Below, in pieces: positions 36,134 to 45,110 of a stretch of 64,000 nucleotides of DNA. Every line of letters begins with the position of its first letter. The stretch's first letter is position 1. Under the pieces are notes generated by a model. That model searched no databases. It was given only the letters and a program-made list of their open reading frames with translations, and was not told where the DNA came from. This stretch comes from Formosa sediminum (GTDB lineage: Bacteria > Bacteroidota > Bacteroidia > Flavobacteriales > Flavobacteriaceae): positions 3,381,001 to 3,445,000 of the forward strand of contig NZ_CP041637.1 of NCBI RefSeq assembly GCF_007197735.1. The letters are read 5' to 3'. The position numbers and the translations under genes are program-made.

Positions 36134-39046
36134 TTAAAACCCTATGTTAACTCCAAATGTTACAGTTCTAGGATTAGGTATAGCTCCTGAATCGTAAGAT
36201 GGCGTAACGTCTGAAGTTTCAACACCGCCAGAAGATACTTCAGGATCATACCCTTTATAATCTGTAATCGTTAATAAATTTTGTCCGCTTAAATACAATT
36301 TCACCGAATCAGCAAAACCTTTAATATCTGAAATAGTATAACCTAGAGATAAATTACTTAATCTAACAAAACTACCGTTTTCAATATTTCTTGTAGAATT
36401 TATAATGTTTGTCCCTGAAGTTGGACTATCTGGATCTAGTACTTCTGCACTTGTTGGGACTGTAATTGTACCTGTGGCTAATCGTATAGTTCCTAATGTA
36501 GAGTTAAGTATATCATACCCATGTACTCCTCTTGTTAAAATATTTAAGTCCCAATTTTTATAGGTTAAAGTATTATTCCATCCCCAAGAAAAATCGGGAG
36601 TTCCATTACCTATAATACCAATTTCATCTCCATACTGCGCAGCACCATTTTCATCTGCTCCTAAATATTCGTACCCATAAAAATTACCAATAGATTCACC
36701 TACCTTTAATAAAAAATAATTTTCGGTACCGGAAACACCTGAAGGTGCAGAGGTTACAATTTGGTCTGAACCTCCTAGATCTACTACTTCGTTTTTAATA
36801 TAGGACATCGTAAGGTCTGAATCCCATCTTAAATCTTTATTATCAATAACAATTGCATTAAATGTTAGATCTACACCAGAGTTTTTAACTTCGCCTATAT
36901 TTGTTAATATAGTACCTCCTCCATTAGATGCTAAAACAGGTTTTTCTAACAATAAATCTTCAGTATTTTTAAGAAACCAATCCAAACTTAAATTTAGTCT
37001 GCCTTTCATCATACTAAAATCTAAACCAACATTTATCTGTTTAGTGGTTTCCCAAGTAAGATCTTCATCAACCAGACCACCAAATCCCAAACCAATATCT
37101 AATGAAGAGCCATCGAACGGAAAGTTATTACCGGTTTCTAATTCTTGATAGGTTGAATAAGGTGCCACATTTTGATTTCCTGTTTCGCCATAACCTGCTC
37201 TTAAATTAAGCTTAGAAAAAAAAGAATCATCAGGTAAAAATAAATCTCCATAGTTATATGCTGCAGATACAGAAGGGAAATAACCTGTTCTGTTTCCTTC
37301 TTGAAAGATTGAAGACACATCTATACGCATAGTACCTGTAACATATAAGTTTCTTCCAAAATTAGCTTCTGCTCTTGCTACATATGAATCCATTGAACTA
37401 GTTTCATAATCTGCATTAACCAACTGACTTTCTGCTAATTCCGAAAAATAAAAAGCATCGTCTAATCCTGTAAAAATATATTGTGAAGCAACATAACCTG
37501 CTGTTTTAACGCTAGAAGATTGTAATTCATATATTCCTGTTAGTTTTAAACTTGAATTTTCGAAATCTTTATCCCAAGTTAAAATATTACTAACTTGATA
37601 AGTTTCTGAACTTGTAGATCCAAAGGTAGAATTTGGAGGTAAAATTGTAGTCCCATCAGGTATCTCATTATAAACTTGACTATTAATTGTACTTTGAGTT
37701 GTCCCTGCTAAAACTGTAAAATTTAAATCTTCTGAGAAGTTGTAGGACAAATTTAAATTTGTATTAAAACTCTTTGTAACATCATTTCCATCCCTTTCTT
37801 TCTGAACAGCAATTGGATTAAGCATAATGGAGCCATAATCTGAAGTTAAATTATAAGTACCGTCTTCATTGATGTAATTTACCGCAGGATTCCAACCTAA
37901 AACGGCTTGTACACCACCTCTTGGATCTTGAGAGCCACGAGAGCCACCTTCAATTAAATTATGAGAATCTTCTTTAGCACCATATATGTTAAGACCTACA
38001 GTAAATTTATCTGTTAAATCTGCTGTTAAATTACTACGTAAGGCATAACGCTTATAATTAGTATTAATAATAATACCTTCTTGATCTACCAAATTTCCTG
38101 ATAAATAATAACTTAGACGACCTTCTTTACCACTTGCTGTTAACTGTAAATTATTAGTCATTGCTGTTTGATAATATTCATCCTGATAATCTGCCCCTCC
38201 ATTAACAATAGAAGACTGAGCCCCAGCTAATTCTACAAATTGTGAAGCATTTAGCAAATTATATGTTTTAGGCACAACTGATGATGACATGAAATAGTTA
38301 AGATTAACCTGAGGTTCTCCTGACTTTCCTTTTTTGGTTGTTACCATAATAACACCATTAGAACCTCTAGAACCATAAATAGCTGCAGCTGAAGCATCTT
38401 TTAACACACTCATACTTTCTATATCACTACTATTTAATGTAGAAAGATCACCGCCAATAATACCATCTATTACAACTAAAGGTTGATTATTTCCAGTTAT
38501 AGAGTTTGAACCTCTAATTCTTATTTTTATATCTCCTCCTGGTGCTCCAGAATTTTTGGAAACATTTACACCAGCAGAACGAGATTGCAGAGCATCCTCT
38601 GCCCTTACAATTGGCTGATTTTCAAAATCCTTAGAGCTAACATTTGAAATAGAACCTGTAAGATCACTTTTCTTTTGTGTTCCATATCCTACAACTAACA
38701 CTTCCTCTAACGTATTATCGCCTTGAAGGGTTATATTAATTGTTGATTCTGTCCCAACAGGTACTTCTTGAGTTTGGTAACCAACAAAACTAACTACTAA
38801 AGTCGCACCTTCACTTACTTCTATAGTAAAAGCGCCGTCAAAATCTGTTATTACACCATTAGACGTTCCCTTTTCGGAAACACTAGCACCTGGTAATAGA
38901 CTTCCTTCAAAATCAGAAACGACTCCGGTAACCGCTTTTAATTGCGCAAACATTATTTGGGACCCTAGTCCTGTAAAAAGGAGAACACAAAATAGTATGA
39001 TTCTTTTTTTGGGTTTAAATTTAATTTTTAAAAAGTGTTTTTTCAT
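36134..39046 (-). CDS. SusC/RagA-type TonB-dependent transporter (pair 2)
   Basis: A 970-residue SusC family channel. It starts with a basic stretch and signal peptide (IILFCVLLFTGLGSQIMFAQ), then a CarboxypepD_reg domain (VTGVVSDFEGSLLPGASV ... DFDGAF ... VSFVGYQTQ), the segment EVLVVGYGTQKKSDLTGS, the plug with VLKDASAAAIYGSRGSNGVIMVTTKKG, and a barrel ending in TFGVNIGF. It is the outer-membrane importer for the second SusCD pair. Two LacI operators and the shared promoter box lie 350-450 bp upstream, so its mRNA probably has a leader of more than 300 nt, long for a susC gene. Confidence 0.94.
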   Translation of the reverse strand: MKKHFLKIKFKPKKRIILFCVLLFTGLGSQIMFAQLKAVTGVVSDFEGSLLPGASVSEKGTSNGVITDFDGAFTIEVSEGATLVVSFVGYQTQEVPVGTESTINITLQGDNTLEEVLVVGYGTQKKSDLTGSISNVSSKDFENQPIVRAEDALQSRSAGVNVSKNSGAPGGDIKIRIRGSNSITGNNQPLVVIDGIIGGDLSTLNSSDIESMSVLKDASAAAIYGSRGSNGVIMVTTKKGKSGEPQVNLNYFMSSSVVPKTYNLLNASQFVELAGAQSSIVNGGADYQDEYYQTAMTNNLQLTASGKEGRLSYYLSGNLVDQEGIIINTNYKRYALRSNLTADLTDKFTVGLNIYGAKEDSHNLIEGGSRGSQDPRGGVQAVLGWNPAVNYINEDGTYNLTSDYGSIMLNPIAVQKERDGNDVTKSFNTNLNLSYNFSEDLNFTVLAGTTQSTINSQVYNEIPDGTTILPPNSTFGSTSSETYQVSNILTWDKDFENSSLKLTGIYELQSSSVKTAGYVASQYIFTGLDDAFYFSELAESQLVNADYETSSMDSYVARAEANFGRNLYVTGTMRIDVSSIFQEGNRTGYFPSVSAAYNYGDLFLPDDSFFSKLNLRAGYGETGNQNVAPYSTYQELETGNNFPFDGSSLDIGLGFGGLVDEDLTWETTKQINVGLDFSMMKGRLNLSLDWFLKNTEDLLLEKPVLASNGGGTILTNIGEVKNSGVDLTFNAIVIDNKDLRWDSDLTMSYIKNEVVDLGGSDQIVTSAPSGVSGTENYFLLKVGESIGNFYGYEYLGADENGAAQYGDEIGIIGNGTPDFSWGWNNTLTYKNWDLNILTRGVHGYDILNSTLGTIRLATGTITVPTSAEVLDPDSPTSGTNIINSTRNIENGSFVRLSNLSLGYTISDIKGFADSVKLYLSGQNLLTITDYKGYDPEVSSGGVETSDVTPSYDSGAIPNPRTVTFGVNIGF

Positions 39047-39398
39047 TTCTATTATATTAATTGAAAATAATTTATATTAATTATGGACAATACTTTAGAG
39101 TTAATTTTTACAAAAGTCTAGATTAACTAAAGTCAAACTTCACTTAAAGTATTAGAGAATTATTTTATTACCATATACTTTACTTATGATTTAAATTTGT
39201 GTGTTATTAAATAGTATTTTAACGTTATATTAAATTTTAGAATTGTTCAAAATATTTCAATTTAAACTATTAGCATCATTTATTAAATCACTCATTTAAT
39301 ATTTTAAAGCCCAAAAACCAATATTGTTTCAAAACACTAAATACCAGGCTTTTATATTAAAATAAAATTCGTTCTCACACGTAATACTTTCTAAAACC

Positions 39399-39412
39399 TG
39401 GTACAATTTATA
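39399..39412 (-). promoter_or_regulatory. Shared promoter box, susC2
   Basis: TGGTACAATTTATA on the plus strand, identical to 34255-34268 and at the same 51-bp offset from the proximal operator. On the minus strand it reads TATAAATTGTACCA, like a Bacteroidota -7 element. Confidence 0.65.
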
Positions 39413-39449
39413 CAATAAATAATTTAAAAAAAAAATTAAACAGAAAAAA

Positions 39450-39463
39450 TGTGCTCGTACACA
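39450..39463. promoter_or_regulatory. LacI-type operator, proximal, susC2
   Basis: TGTGCTCGTACACA, with two changes from the perfect palindrome. It is 403 bp upstream of the susC2 ATG and 37 bp upstream of the shared promoter box. Confidence 0.82.
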
Positions 39464-39482
39464 TAAACTTTAACACTTAACA

Positions 39483-39496
39483 TGTGTTCGTACACA
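39483..39496. promoter_or_regulatory. LacI-type operator, distal, susC2
   Basis: TGTGTTCGTACACA, with its centre 33 bp from that of the proximal site, the same as in the epimerase promoter. The flanking bases CA and TG extend the palindrome. Confidence 0.8.
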
Positions 39497-39656
39497 TGTT
39501 AAGTATGTATTAACTTATAAAAAAGCATTATTTACATCAAAATTTTAAACTAAAAACTATAAATCTTCTTTTTTAAGCAATTATGAACATTATTTTTTAT
39601 AAAATATTATACAATCTAAAATTTATAACTGTTAAAAATATAGAGATAAATACTTA

Positions 39657-40313
39657 TTATTCTGAAAATCTAAAAACACCAAAAGAAGAAGAATTATGAA
39701 AATCTGGAGTAGGACAATTTGGATTAACCCATGTTATCCAAATTGGGGTCCTTTTGTTTTGATTATTTAAGATATATTTAGCGCGATACAACCCAACCTC
39801 CATATATTTACCTAAATGATCTTGCTTAAGTATATTTAAATCTGCTAAAGATTTTAAACTAATTTTTCCCTCTACAAAAAATTCATTTTTAGCAGTAAAA
39901 GACTTTATTTCAATCTCGGTCTTATCCCAATTCCAATCAAAATTAAAGTTTTGTTTAGGTAAGGCTTTAAAATCCATAAGTCGTGCTTTGGAATCTATTT
40001 CTAAACAGTAATAAGGTGTTAAATTATAGTTTTCACGAAAGAATAATTCGACTCGGTCAGACTTATTTATACTAGCATTAGTATTGTCTTCTAACTCTGT
40101 ATACACTTCATTATCTTTAACTTGAAAACTAAAGTAAAAATAATGAGTATCATAAAAGGCTTTAAAAACTATTGGTTCAATCGGAGTGTTGTCCCACGGC
40201 GATATAAAATCAGTGACTGTATTTAAAGTAGAATAATGAGTTGATATTGTATGACCTGTTAATTCTAATATGGGTTCTGAGACTTTATTTACTTTATAAA
40301 TTTTATCTTTCAT
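39657..40313 (-). CDS. CBM9-like carbohydrate-binding protein
   Basis: A 218-residue protein with the fold of family-9-like carbohydrate-binding modules: DNTPIEPIVFKAFYDTHYFYFSFQVKDNEVY, then NKSDRVELFFRE, YCLEIDSKARLMDF and a C-terminal PIWITWVNPNCPTPDFH ... FGVFRF. No signal peptide is evident (MKDKIYKVNKVSEPILEL), so it may be cytoplasmic, unusual for a binding module, or exported another way. The start lies 8 bp after the GH88 stop, so both belong to one operon. It may bind uronate sugars or act as an accessory to GH88; catalytic activity is not suggested by sequence. Confidence 0.78.
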   Translation of the reverse strand: MKDKIYKVNKVSEPILELTGHTISTHYSTLNTVTDFISPWDNTPIEPIVFKAFYDTHYFYFSFQVKDNEVYTELEDNTNASINKSDRVELFFRENYNLTPYYCLEIDSKARLMDFKALPKQNFNFDWNWDKTEIEIKSFTAKNEFFVEGKISLKSLADLNILKQDHLGKYMEVGLYRAKYILNNQNKRTPIWITWVNPNCPTPDFHNSSSFGVFRFSE

Positions 40314-40321
40314 ACATACAA

Positions 40322-41569
40322 TTAGTTTTTCAGAGGATTTGTATTAGTACTATAATACTTCTTAGCACGAATTAAAGCTTCTAAATAATAGTAGTCTGCA
40401 TAATTTAATGGAACATCAATCTCGCTATTATGAGGTATACTCCCAACACTATGTTTCAATAAAAAGTGTTTATTTTCTCCTATTTTTGCTCGGTATTTTT
40501 CTGAAGATAAAACATTAAGTATTTCGTTTGTAATATTTTCATAATCACCATTAGTATATGTATTTAATTCAATTAAAGCAGATACCGTTATTGCTGCTGC
40601 AGAAACATCTCGAGGCGCATGTTCTTTTTCATCAACATCATAATCCCAGTAAGGAATACGATCACTAGGTATAGCATCTGAAGTTAATATTAAATTAGCT
40701 ATTTTTTTAGCTTGATTTAAATATGCTTCATCCTTAGTATATCTATAGCATAAGGTAAATCCATAAAGTCCCCAAGCTTGACCACGGGCCCAAGAACTTT
40801 CATCACTATAACCTTGAGCTGTTTCCTTAGATAATACCTGTCCAGATATAGAGTCATAATCAACTACATGATAAGAACTATAGTTTGATCTAAAATGATT
40901 TTTTAATGTTTTATCTGCATGAGATATTGCTATATTTTTATAATCATCATTTCCACTCATTATGGATGCATTAAATAATAACTCCAAATTCATCATATTA
41001 TCAATAATTACTGGGTATTGCCAACCACGATCTGCTTGCCAGCCTTTATCTACGTCCCAACTTTTAATAACACCAATTTTTGTATCAAATCGTGTTGCTA
41101 AAGTTTTGGCTGCATCAAGTAAGACTTTTTTATATGTAGTATCTTGAGTTATTCTGTATCCGTTACCATAAGAACAGTTAAAAACAAAGCCTAAATCATG
41201 GTATTGTGGCCAATCTTTATGATTTTTAAATAGCTCTTGAAAATGTGAGGCCGCTTTTTTCCATTTTTCAATTCTTGTTCCTTCATATAAATACCAACAA
41301 GAGCCGGGAAAAAAACCTTCAGTCCAATCAAATTTATCACTATTAATAAAATAAATAGACGAATCTGGTTCTATAGTTCTAGGGTTTTTATTTTTATTCT
41401 TAGCTAAGTCTAGTAATCCATTTAATTGTAAATCGGCATACGTTAATTGTGCATTAATATTTTCAAGTTTTTCATCAACGCTTTCATTTTTAGAACCCTT
41501 ATATTCCTTTTTACAAGACACCATAAACAATGAAACTAAGCAAACTATTAGTATAAGTATTTTTCTCAT
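40322..41569 (-). CDS. GH88 unsaturated glucuronyl hydrolase, lipoprotein
   Basis: A 415-residue GH88 enzyme with a lipoprotein signal (LVSLFMVSC, Cys19). It removes the 4,5-unsaturated uronic acid from the non-reducing end of lyase products by hydration of the double bond. The two catalytic Asp are D125 in QYHDLGF and D190 in PVIIDNMMNLELLF, the pattern of Bacillus UGL. WARGQAWGLYGFTLCYRYT and RDVSAAAITVSALIEL further support the family. It heads a two-gene operon with the CBM9-like gene. No LacI operator is seen in the 412 bp upstream, so it may be under other control. Lipid anchoring suggests action in the periplasm or on the surface. Confidence 0.92.
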   Translation of the reverse strand: MRKILILIVCLVSLFMVSCKKEYKGSKNESVDEKLENINAQLTYADLQLNGLLDLAKNKNKNPRTIEPDSSIYFINSDKFDWTEGFFPGSCWYLYEGTRIEKWKKAASHFQELFKNHKDWPQYHDLGFVFNCSYGNGYRITQDTTYKKVLLDAAKTLATRFDTKIGVIKSWDVDKGWQADRGWQYPVIIDNMMNLELLFNASIMSGNDDYKNIAISHADKTLKNHFRSNYSSYHVVDYDSISGQVLSKETAQGYSDESSWARGQAWGLYGFTLCYRYTKDEAYLNQAKKIANLILTSDAIPSDRIPYWDYDVDEKEHAPRDVSAAAITVSALIELNTYTNGDYENITNEILNVLSSEKYRAKIGENKHFLLKHSVGSIPHNSEIDVPLNYADYYYLEALIRAKKYYSTNTNPLKN

Positions 41570-41981
41570 TATAGATAAGTTTATAATATTAATTAGTAAT
41601 AATTCACAGATTAATTAAACAAAATAATCTATAAGAATTATTGTTGCGAATACGCAAATAGGTAAGAAGAAATATATATGTGTGTGAGAAAAATGGAACA
41701 TTTATTAGAATGTCCAGTGTTCAAATTTAAATATTTATTTAAATAAATACACTTTTTTTATTTAAAATAGTTTGTTTTTTTAATTTAATGAAAATCTTAC
41801 ATCTTATTTTATACTCTAATACGATTATAAAAAATTAAAATTTTAAAGTTCCTCATTAAAATAATTTTAAGTTCTAAACACTTATAAATTAATAAAGTAA
41901 AAATGCTTATTAATACGTGCAACAAATTTTTATAATAATAAAATTATTTAACTAAACTTAATGTAAATAGGTTGGAAAATC
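41570..41981 (-). other. Intergenic region upstream of GH88
   Basis: 412 bp without a gene. It should contain the GH88 promoter, but no TGTGCTCGAGCACA-like operator is present. An imperfect repeat GGAACATT / AATGTCC around 41693-41714 is the only structure seen. Confidence 0.5.
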
Positions 41982-42431
41982 TCACTTTAAAACCAACCAC
42001 ATTGCAGCCGCTGTTAAGCTAAATACAATATGGGCTCCAATTAATTGTATATAATACAAAAGCTTAGGTAGTTTAGGCGGATTCTGATGAATAGAAAACA
42101 TGAGCTCCCACCCCAAAACACCACAAACACCCGCAATGCAACCAAACCCTAAAGCATATACTAACTCAGAATCAACAGGAATACTATTTTTTAAAAGAAA
42201 ATATCCGCATAAAAACACCAAACCAATTGTAAAATGTAAACACCATCCTATCCATAATCCAAAGTTAGATTTGTTTATAAACTTTGAATGGTTTACTAAG
42301 TATTTTAAAAGATAAGGTTCGCTAAAATTAGCTTTATAAAATAGCGAAATAATATAAGAAAATAGCGTCATTAGTAACACCGCTATTGTATTTATAAATA
42401 AAAATTTTAGAATGGTCATAAGGCTAAACAA
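41982..42431 (-). CDS. Small integral membrane protein of unknown function
   Basis: A 149-residue protein with about four transmembrane segments (residues about 8-28, 60-80, 88-106, 125-147). Polar loops are basic, with a YLVNHSKFINKS stretch after the first helix and HQNPPKLPKLLYY before the last. No family recognised. It stands alone, converging on nothing obvious and separated from GH88 by 412 bp; divergent from the YetF-like gene by 245 bp. Amphipathic composition and good start context support a real gene. It is unlikely to belong to the PUL. Confidence 0.65.
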   Translation of the reverse strand: MFSLMTILKFLFINTIAVLLMTLFSYIISLFYKANFSEPYLLKYLVNHSKFINKSNFGLWIGWCLHFTIGLVFLCGYFLLKNSIPVDSELVYALGFGCIAGVCGVLGWELMFSIHQNPPKLPKLLYYIQLIGAHIVFSLTAAAMWLVLK

Positions 42432-42676
42432 ATGTTATAAATTATCGAAAAATATAAACTAAAATTATAAAAAACACTGATTGTAATCGCTTTTAAAATT
42501 AACGCAATCAAACACTTAACAAAATATCAGAAAATTAAATTTAATCTTTTCTTTAGAGTTAACAAATCTTTGAATTAGGCTAAAAGATTGAATCGGGAGA
42601 CTGTAATTTAGAGGAAATTATTTAAAGGTAATTGTGAAAAATAAATAAGATAGTAACAAACTCTAAATTTCAATTT

Positions 42677-43201
42677 ATGGCAGATTGGATAGCAGAAGAT
42701 TTTAATCAGATCCTTAAAGCGTGTATTACACTATTTATCATCTTTATTATGATTTTAATTATTACTCGAATTTTTGGCTTAATGACCTTTGCTAAAATGA
42801 CGAGTATAGATTTTGCATCTACCATTGCTGTTGGTTCTGTTATTGCTGCCGTTGTATTAAATAATCAGCATTCCATTTTAAAAGGTGCATTGTGTTTATT
42901 TCTTATTGTATTTGTACAATTTATTGTGTCTCTATTAATGCGTAAATCAAGTTTTTTACGAAAACTGTTAACAAACAAACCTAAACTACTAATGTTTGAT
43001 GGAAAGATACTATACCACAACCTTGATAAAGCAAACATAAGCAAACCCGACTTAATGGCTAGAATCCGAACGGCAAACGTTATAGATATTAATAACATAA
43101 AAGCTGTTGTTTTAGAAGCCACTGGTGATGTTTCTGTAATTTATAACTCCGATGATTCTGAAATGTCTGACCTCTTATTAGAAGGTGTCGAAAAAACTTA
43201 A
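42677..43201 (+). CDS. DUF421 / YetF-like membrane protein
   Basis: A 174-residue DUF421 protein. Three N-terminal transmembrane segments (about 16-34, 48-66, 72-90) carry the family signature RIFGLMTFAKMTSIDFASTIAVGS. The C-terminal soluble domain (about 100-170) has PKLLMFDGKILYHNL and ARIRTANVIDINNIKAVVLEATGDVSVI. Related YetF proteins of Bacillus are uncharacterised membrane proteins. It lies 56 bp before the DUF1704 gene on the same strand and may share its transcript. The family is secure; the function is not known. Confidence 0.87.
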   Translation: MADWIAEDFNQILKACITLFIIFIMILIITRIFGLMTFAKMTSIDFASTIAVGSVIAAVVLNNQHSILKGALCLFLIVFVQFIVSLLMRKSSFLRKLLTNKPKLLMFDGKILYHNLDKANISKPDLMARIRTANVIDINNIKAVVLEATGDVSVIYNSDDSEMSDLLLEGVEKT

Positions 43202-43257
43202 TAAAAAACAATCCTTAAAAATCAGAAATTTTATAATCCCTATAAGTATATAATATT

Positions 43258-45108
43258 ATGGCTAATACAGAGGTATCGCAAAATCAAATGCCAACCGTTA
43301 AAGAATTGATTCCAAAGTTAGAATGTGGTGAGCGAACAGTAACCAGATTACCTCATGGCGGATTTCTTTTTCTAGAACACGATGTGCCATCATTATTAAT
43401 ATACCGGAAAAAAGAACATGATGCGGGTACTCACAGATTAATTCGTGCAGGAGCATCTTATCTTATTGTTGGTACAGAAGCATTTCAATATTACAAAACC
43501 TTTGTGGAAGACCTTACTAACTTAATGTCAGATGAATTTGGTTCTTTTATATTACTAGAAATTTTTTCAGGCCCCATAGGGAGTCATACTTTTAAAGTTA
43601 GAGGACCATCACATAAATTACCTGTGTCTTTACAGGTTTTAAAAGACGAACTGCTTAAAATTAAATCCAGACAGTATAATGTAAATTTAAATGTAAGCGT
43701 AGAGCAAACAAAAGTTAGGCAAATTGTTAGCGAAAAGCCTTTGTTAGAAATTTCTCATATTAAACAACGTGGGGCAACGCATATAGGGTTGGAAGTACCT
43801 CCAGTATATCGCGATACCCAAGGCCAAATATATCCATTATATTTTAGAGATTTTCAAGAGCAGTTTATTGAAGCTCTGCAACGTGCCGTGTTTGAATTTG
43901 TTAGAGTACAAACCTCTTCTAGTCTTACTAATTACCATGCTTTAGGTAAACGCTCTATTCACGAAGAAATTTTTAAGATAGATAAACAACTTACCGAAAT
44001 AGAAAACAGTTACCAATTTTTACTTTTAGTGGCTCCCGTAAATATTCAAGCACTACGTCAGCAATTTTTCGATTCGCATTTTAAAACCTTAGACCGTTAT
44101 CACTATCGGTTACTTCCTGTAGACCCCGATATTTTAAAGCGAAAACTATACGATTTAAGAATCGATGAAATAGACGACCCTGCCATTTCATATTTATTTC
44201 ATGAAAAACGCGCTGAGATAGACCAAGAGTTAACCATGCTTAAAGAACGTGGCTCAAAAAACTTTTTTTACAGCAGTATTCGCTTATATAATGGATTAGA
44301 TAAAGAGTTAATAGAAGAAGCCGAATTGATTCTTAAAAGTATTACTGAAAATCATGACGAACAACAAAGCAATTGCATCGACACTTCAGAATTTGGACGA
44401 TTAGCAGAACAAGAATTTGAATACTTTAAACATCAAGACACTCAGTTTACATCTAAAATTCATATCCGTGACGATGTTAATATCATGATGGTTTCTAAAG
44501 GTGAATTGTATTTACCTTCAGATTATACCATGAGTGAAAATGATGCAAAAGCATTAATACAACATGAAATTGGAACCCATGCCCTCACCTACTATAACGG
44601 GACGCAACAGCCTTTAACACAAATGGCTTCTGGACTAGCTAATTACGATGCCCTCCAAGAAGGAATCGCGGTATTAAGTGAGTATTTATCAGGCGGATTG
44701 TCAGGAAATCGGTTACGTATTTTAGCCGGGCGAGTTGTTGCTGGAGCAGCCTTAATACAAGGAGCCAATTTTCATGAAATGTTTTTCGAATTGTATTCTA
44801 AATATGATTTCACTAAAGAACGAGCCTTTAATATTACCTCTAGAATGTTTCAAGGAGGCGGTTTTTTAAAAGACATCATTTATTTGGAAGGCTTGGTACG
44901 CCTCCGCAACTTTCTTATAGAAGGCGGCGAATTAGTACCACTTTTAGGTGGAAAATTTGCATTGCATCATATTAATTTAATTCAAGACCTACGTGACCGC
45001 GGTCTTATTTTACCACCAAAAATTACCCCTAGATATTTAAACAATGACGATTTCAACCTTAAAATAAATAACCTCAAGAAGGGCTTGCCCATCTCTAAAA
45101 TGATATAA
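43258..45108 (+). CDS. DUF1704 (QEGLA-motif) putative metallopeptidase
   Basis: A 616-residue protein of the DUF1704 family, annotated in bacteria as flavohemoglobin-expression-modulating QEGLA motif protein and related to eukaryotic tyrosine carboxypeptidases (MATCAP/KIAA0895). The zinc motif HExxxH is HEIGTH (H436, E437, H441), and the third ligand is E468 in the QEG motif of YDALQEGIAVLSEYLSGG. The N-terminal 300 residues are mixed and probably carry regulatory or substrate-binding functions. It is followed after 2 bp by an ATP-grasp ligase gene and then an aspartoacylase-type gene. This suggests a shared pathway for making and trimming a small peptide or amide (inference). Confidence 0.85.
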   Translation: MANTEVSQNQMPTVKELIPKLECGERTVTRLPHGGFLFLEHDVPSLLIYRKKEHDAGTHRLIRAGASYLIVGTEAFQYYKTFVEDLTNLMSDEFGSFILLEIFSGPIGSHTFKVRGPSHKLPVSLQVLKDELLKIKSRQYNVNLNVSVEQTKVRQIVSEKPLLEISHIKQRGATHIGLEVPPVYRDTQGQIYPLYFRDFQEQFIEALQRAVFEFVRVQTSSSLTNYHALGKRSIHEEIFKIDKQLTEIENSYQFLLLVAPVNIQALRQQFFDSHFKTLDRYHYRLLPVDPDILKRKLYDLRIDEIDDPAISYLFHEKRAEIDQELTMLKERGSKNFFYSSIRLYNGLDKELIEEAELILKSITENHDEQQSNCIDTSEFGRLAEQEFEYFKHQDTQFTSKIHIRDDVNIMMVSKGELYLPSDYTMSENDAKALIQHEIGTHALTYYNGTQQPLTQMASGLANYDALQEGIAVLSEYLSGGLSGNRLRILAGRVVAGAALIQGANFHEMFFELYSKYDFTKERAFNITSRMFQGGGFLKDIIYLEGLVRLRNFLIEGGELVPLLGGKFALHHINLIQDLRDRGLILPPKITPRYLNNDDFNLKINNLKKGLPISKMI

Positions 45109-45110
45109 TT

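Larger units (their letters stand above)
39047..39656 (-). other. Intergenic region: susC2 promoter and long leader
   Basis: No gene is visible in 610 bp of AT-rich sequence. It holds the paired operators (39450-39463, 39483-39496), the shared promoter box (39399-39412) and then about 350 nt before the susC2 ATG. An ACCAGG/CCTGGT inverted repeat (about 39345 and 39397) falls at the expected 5' end of the transcript and could form a leader hairpin. Segment 39497-39656, next to the CBM9-like gene, shows nothing recognisable. Confidence 0.55.

Noticed and set aside
41693-41714. Imperfect repeat GGAACATT/AATGTCC upstream of GH88 as an operator
   Set aside because: It occurs once, is imperfect and is unlike the regulon palindrome; too weak to support.
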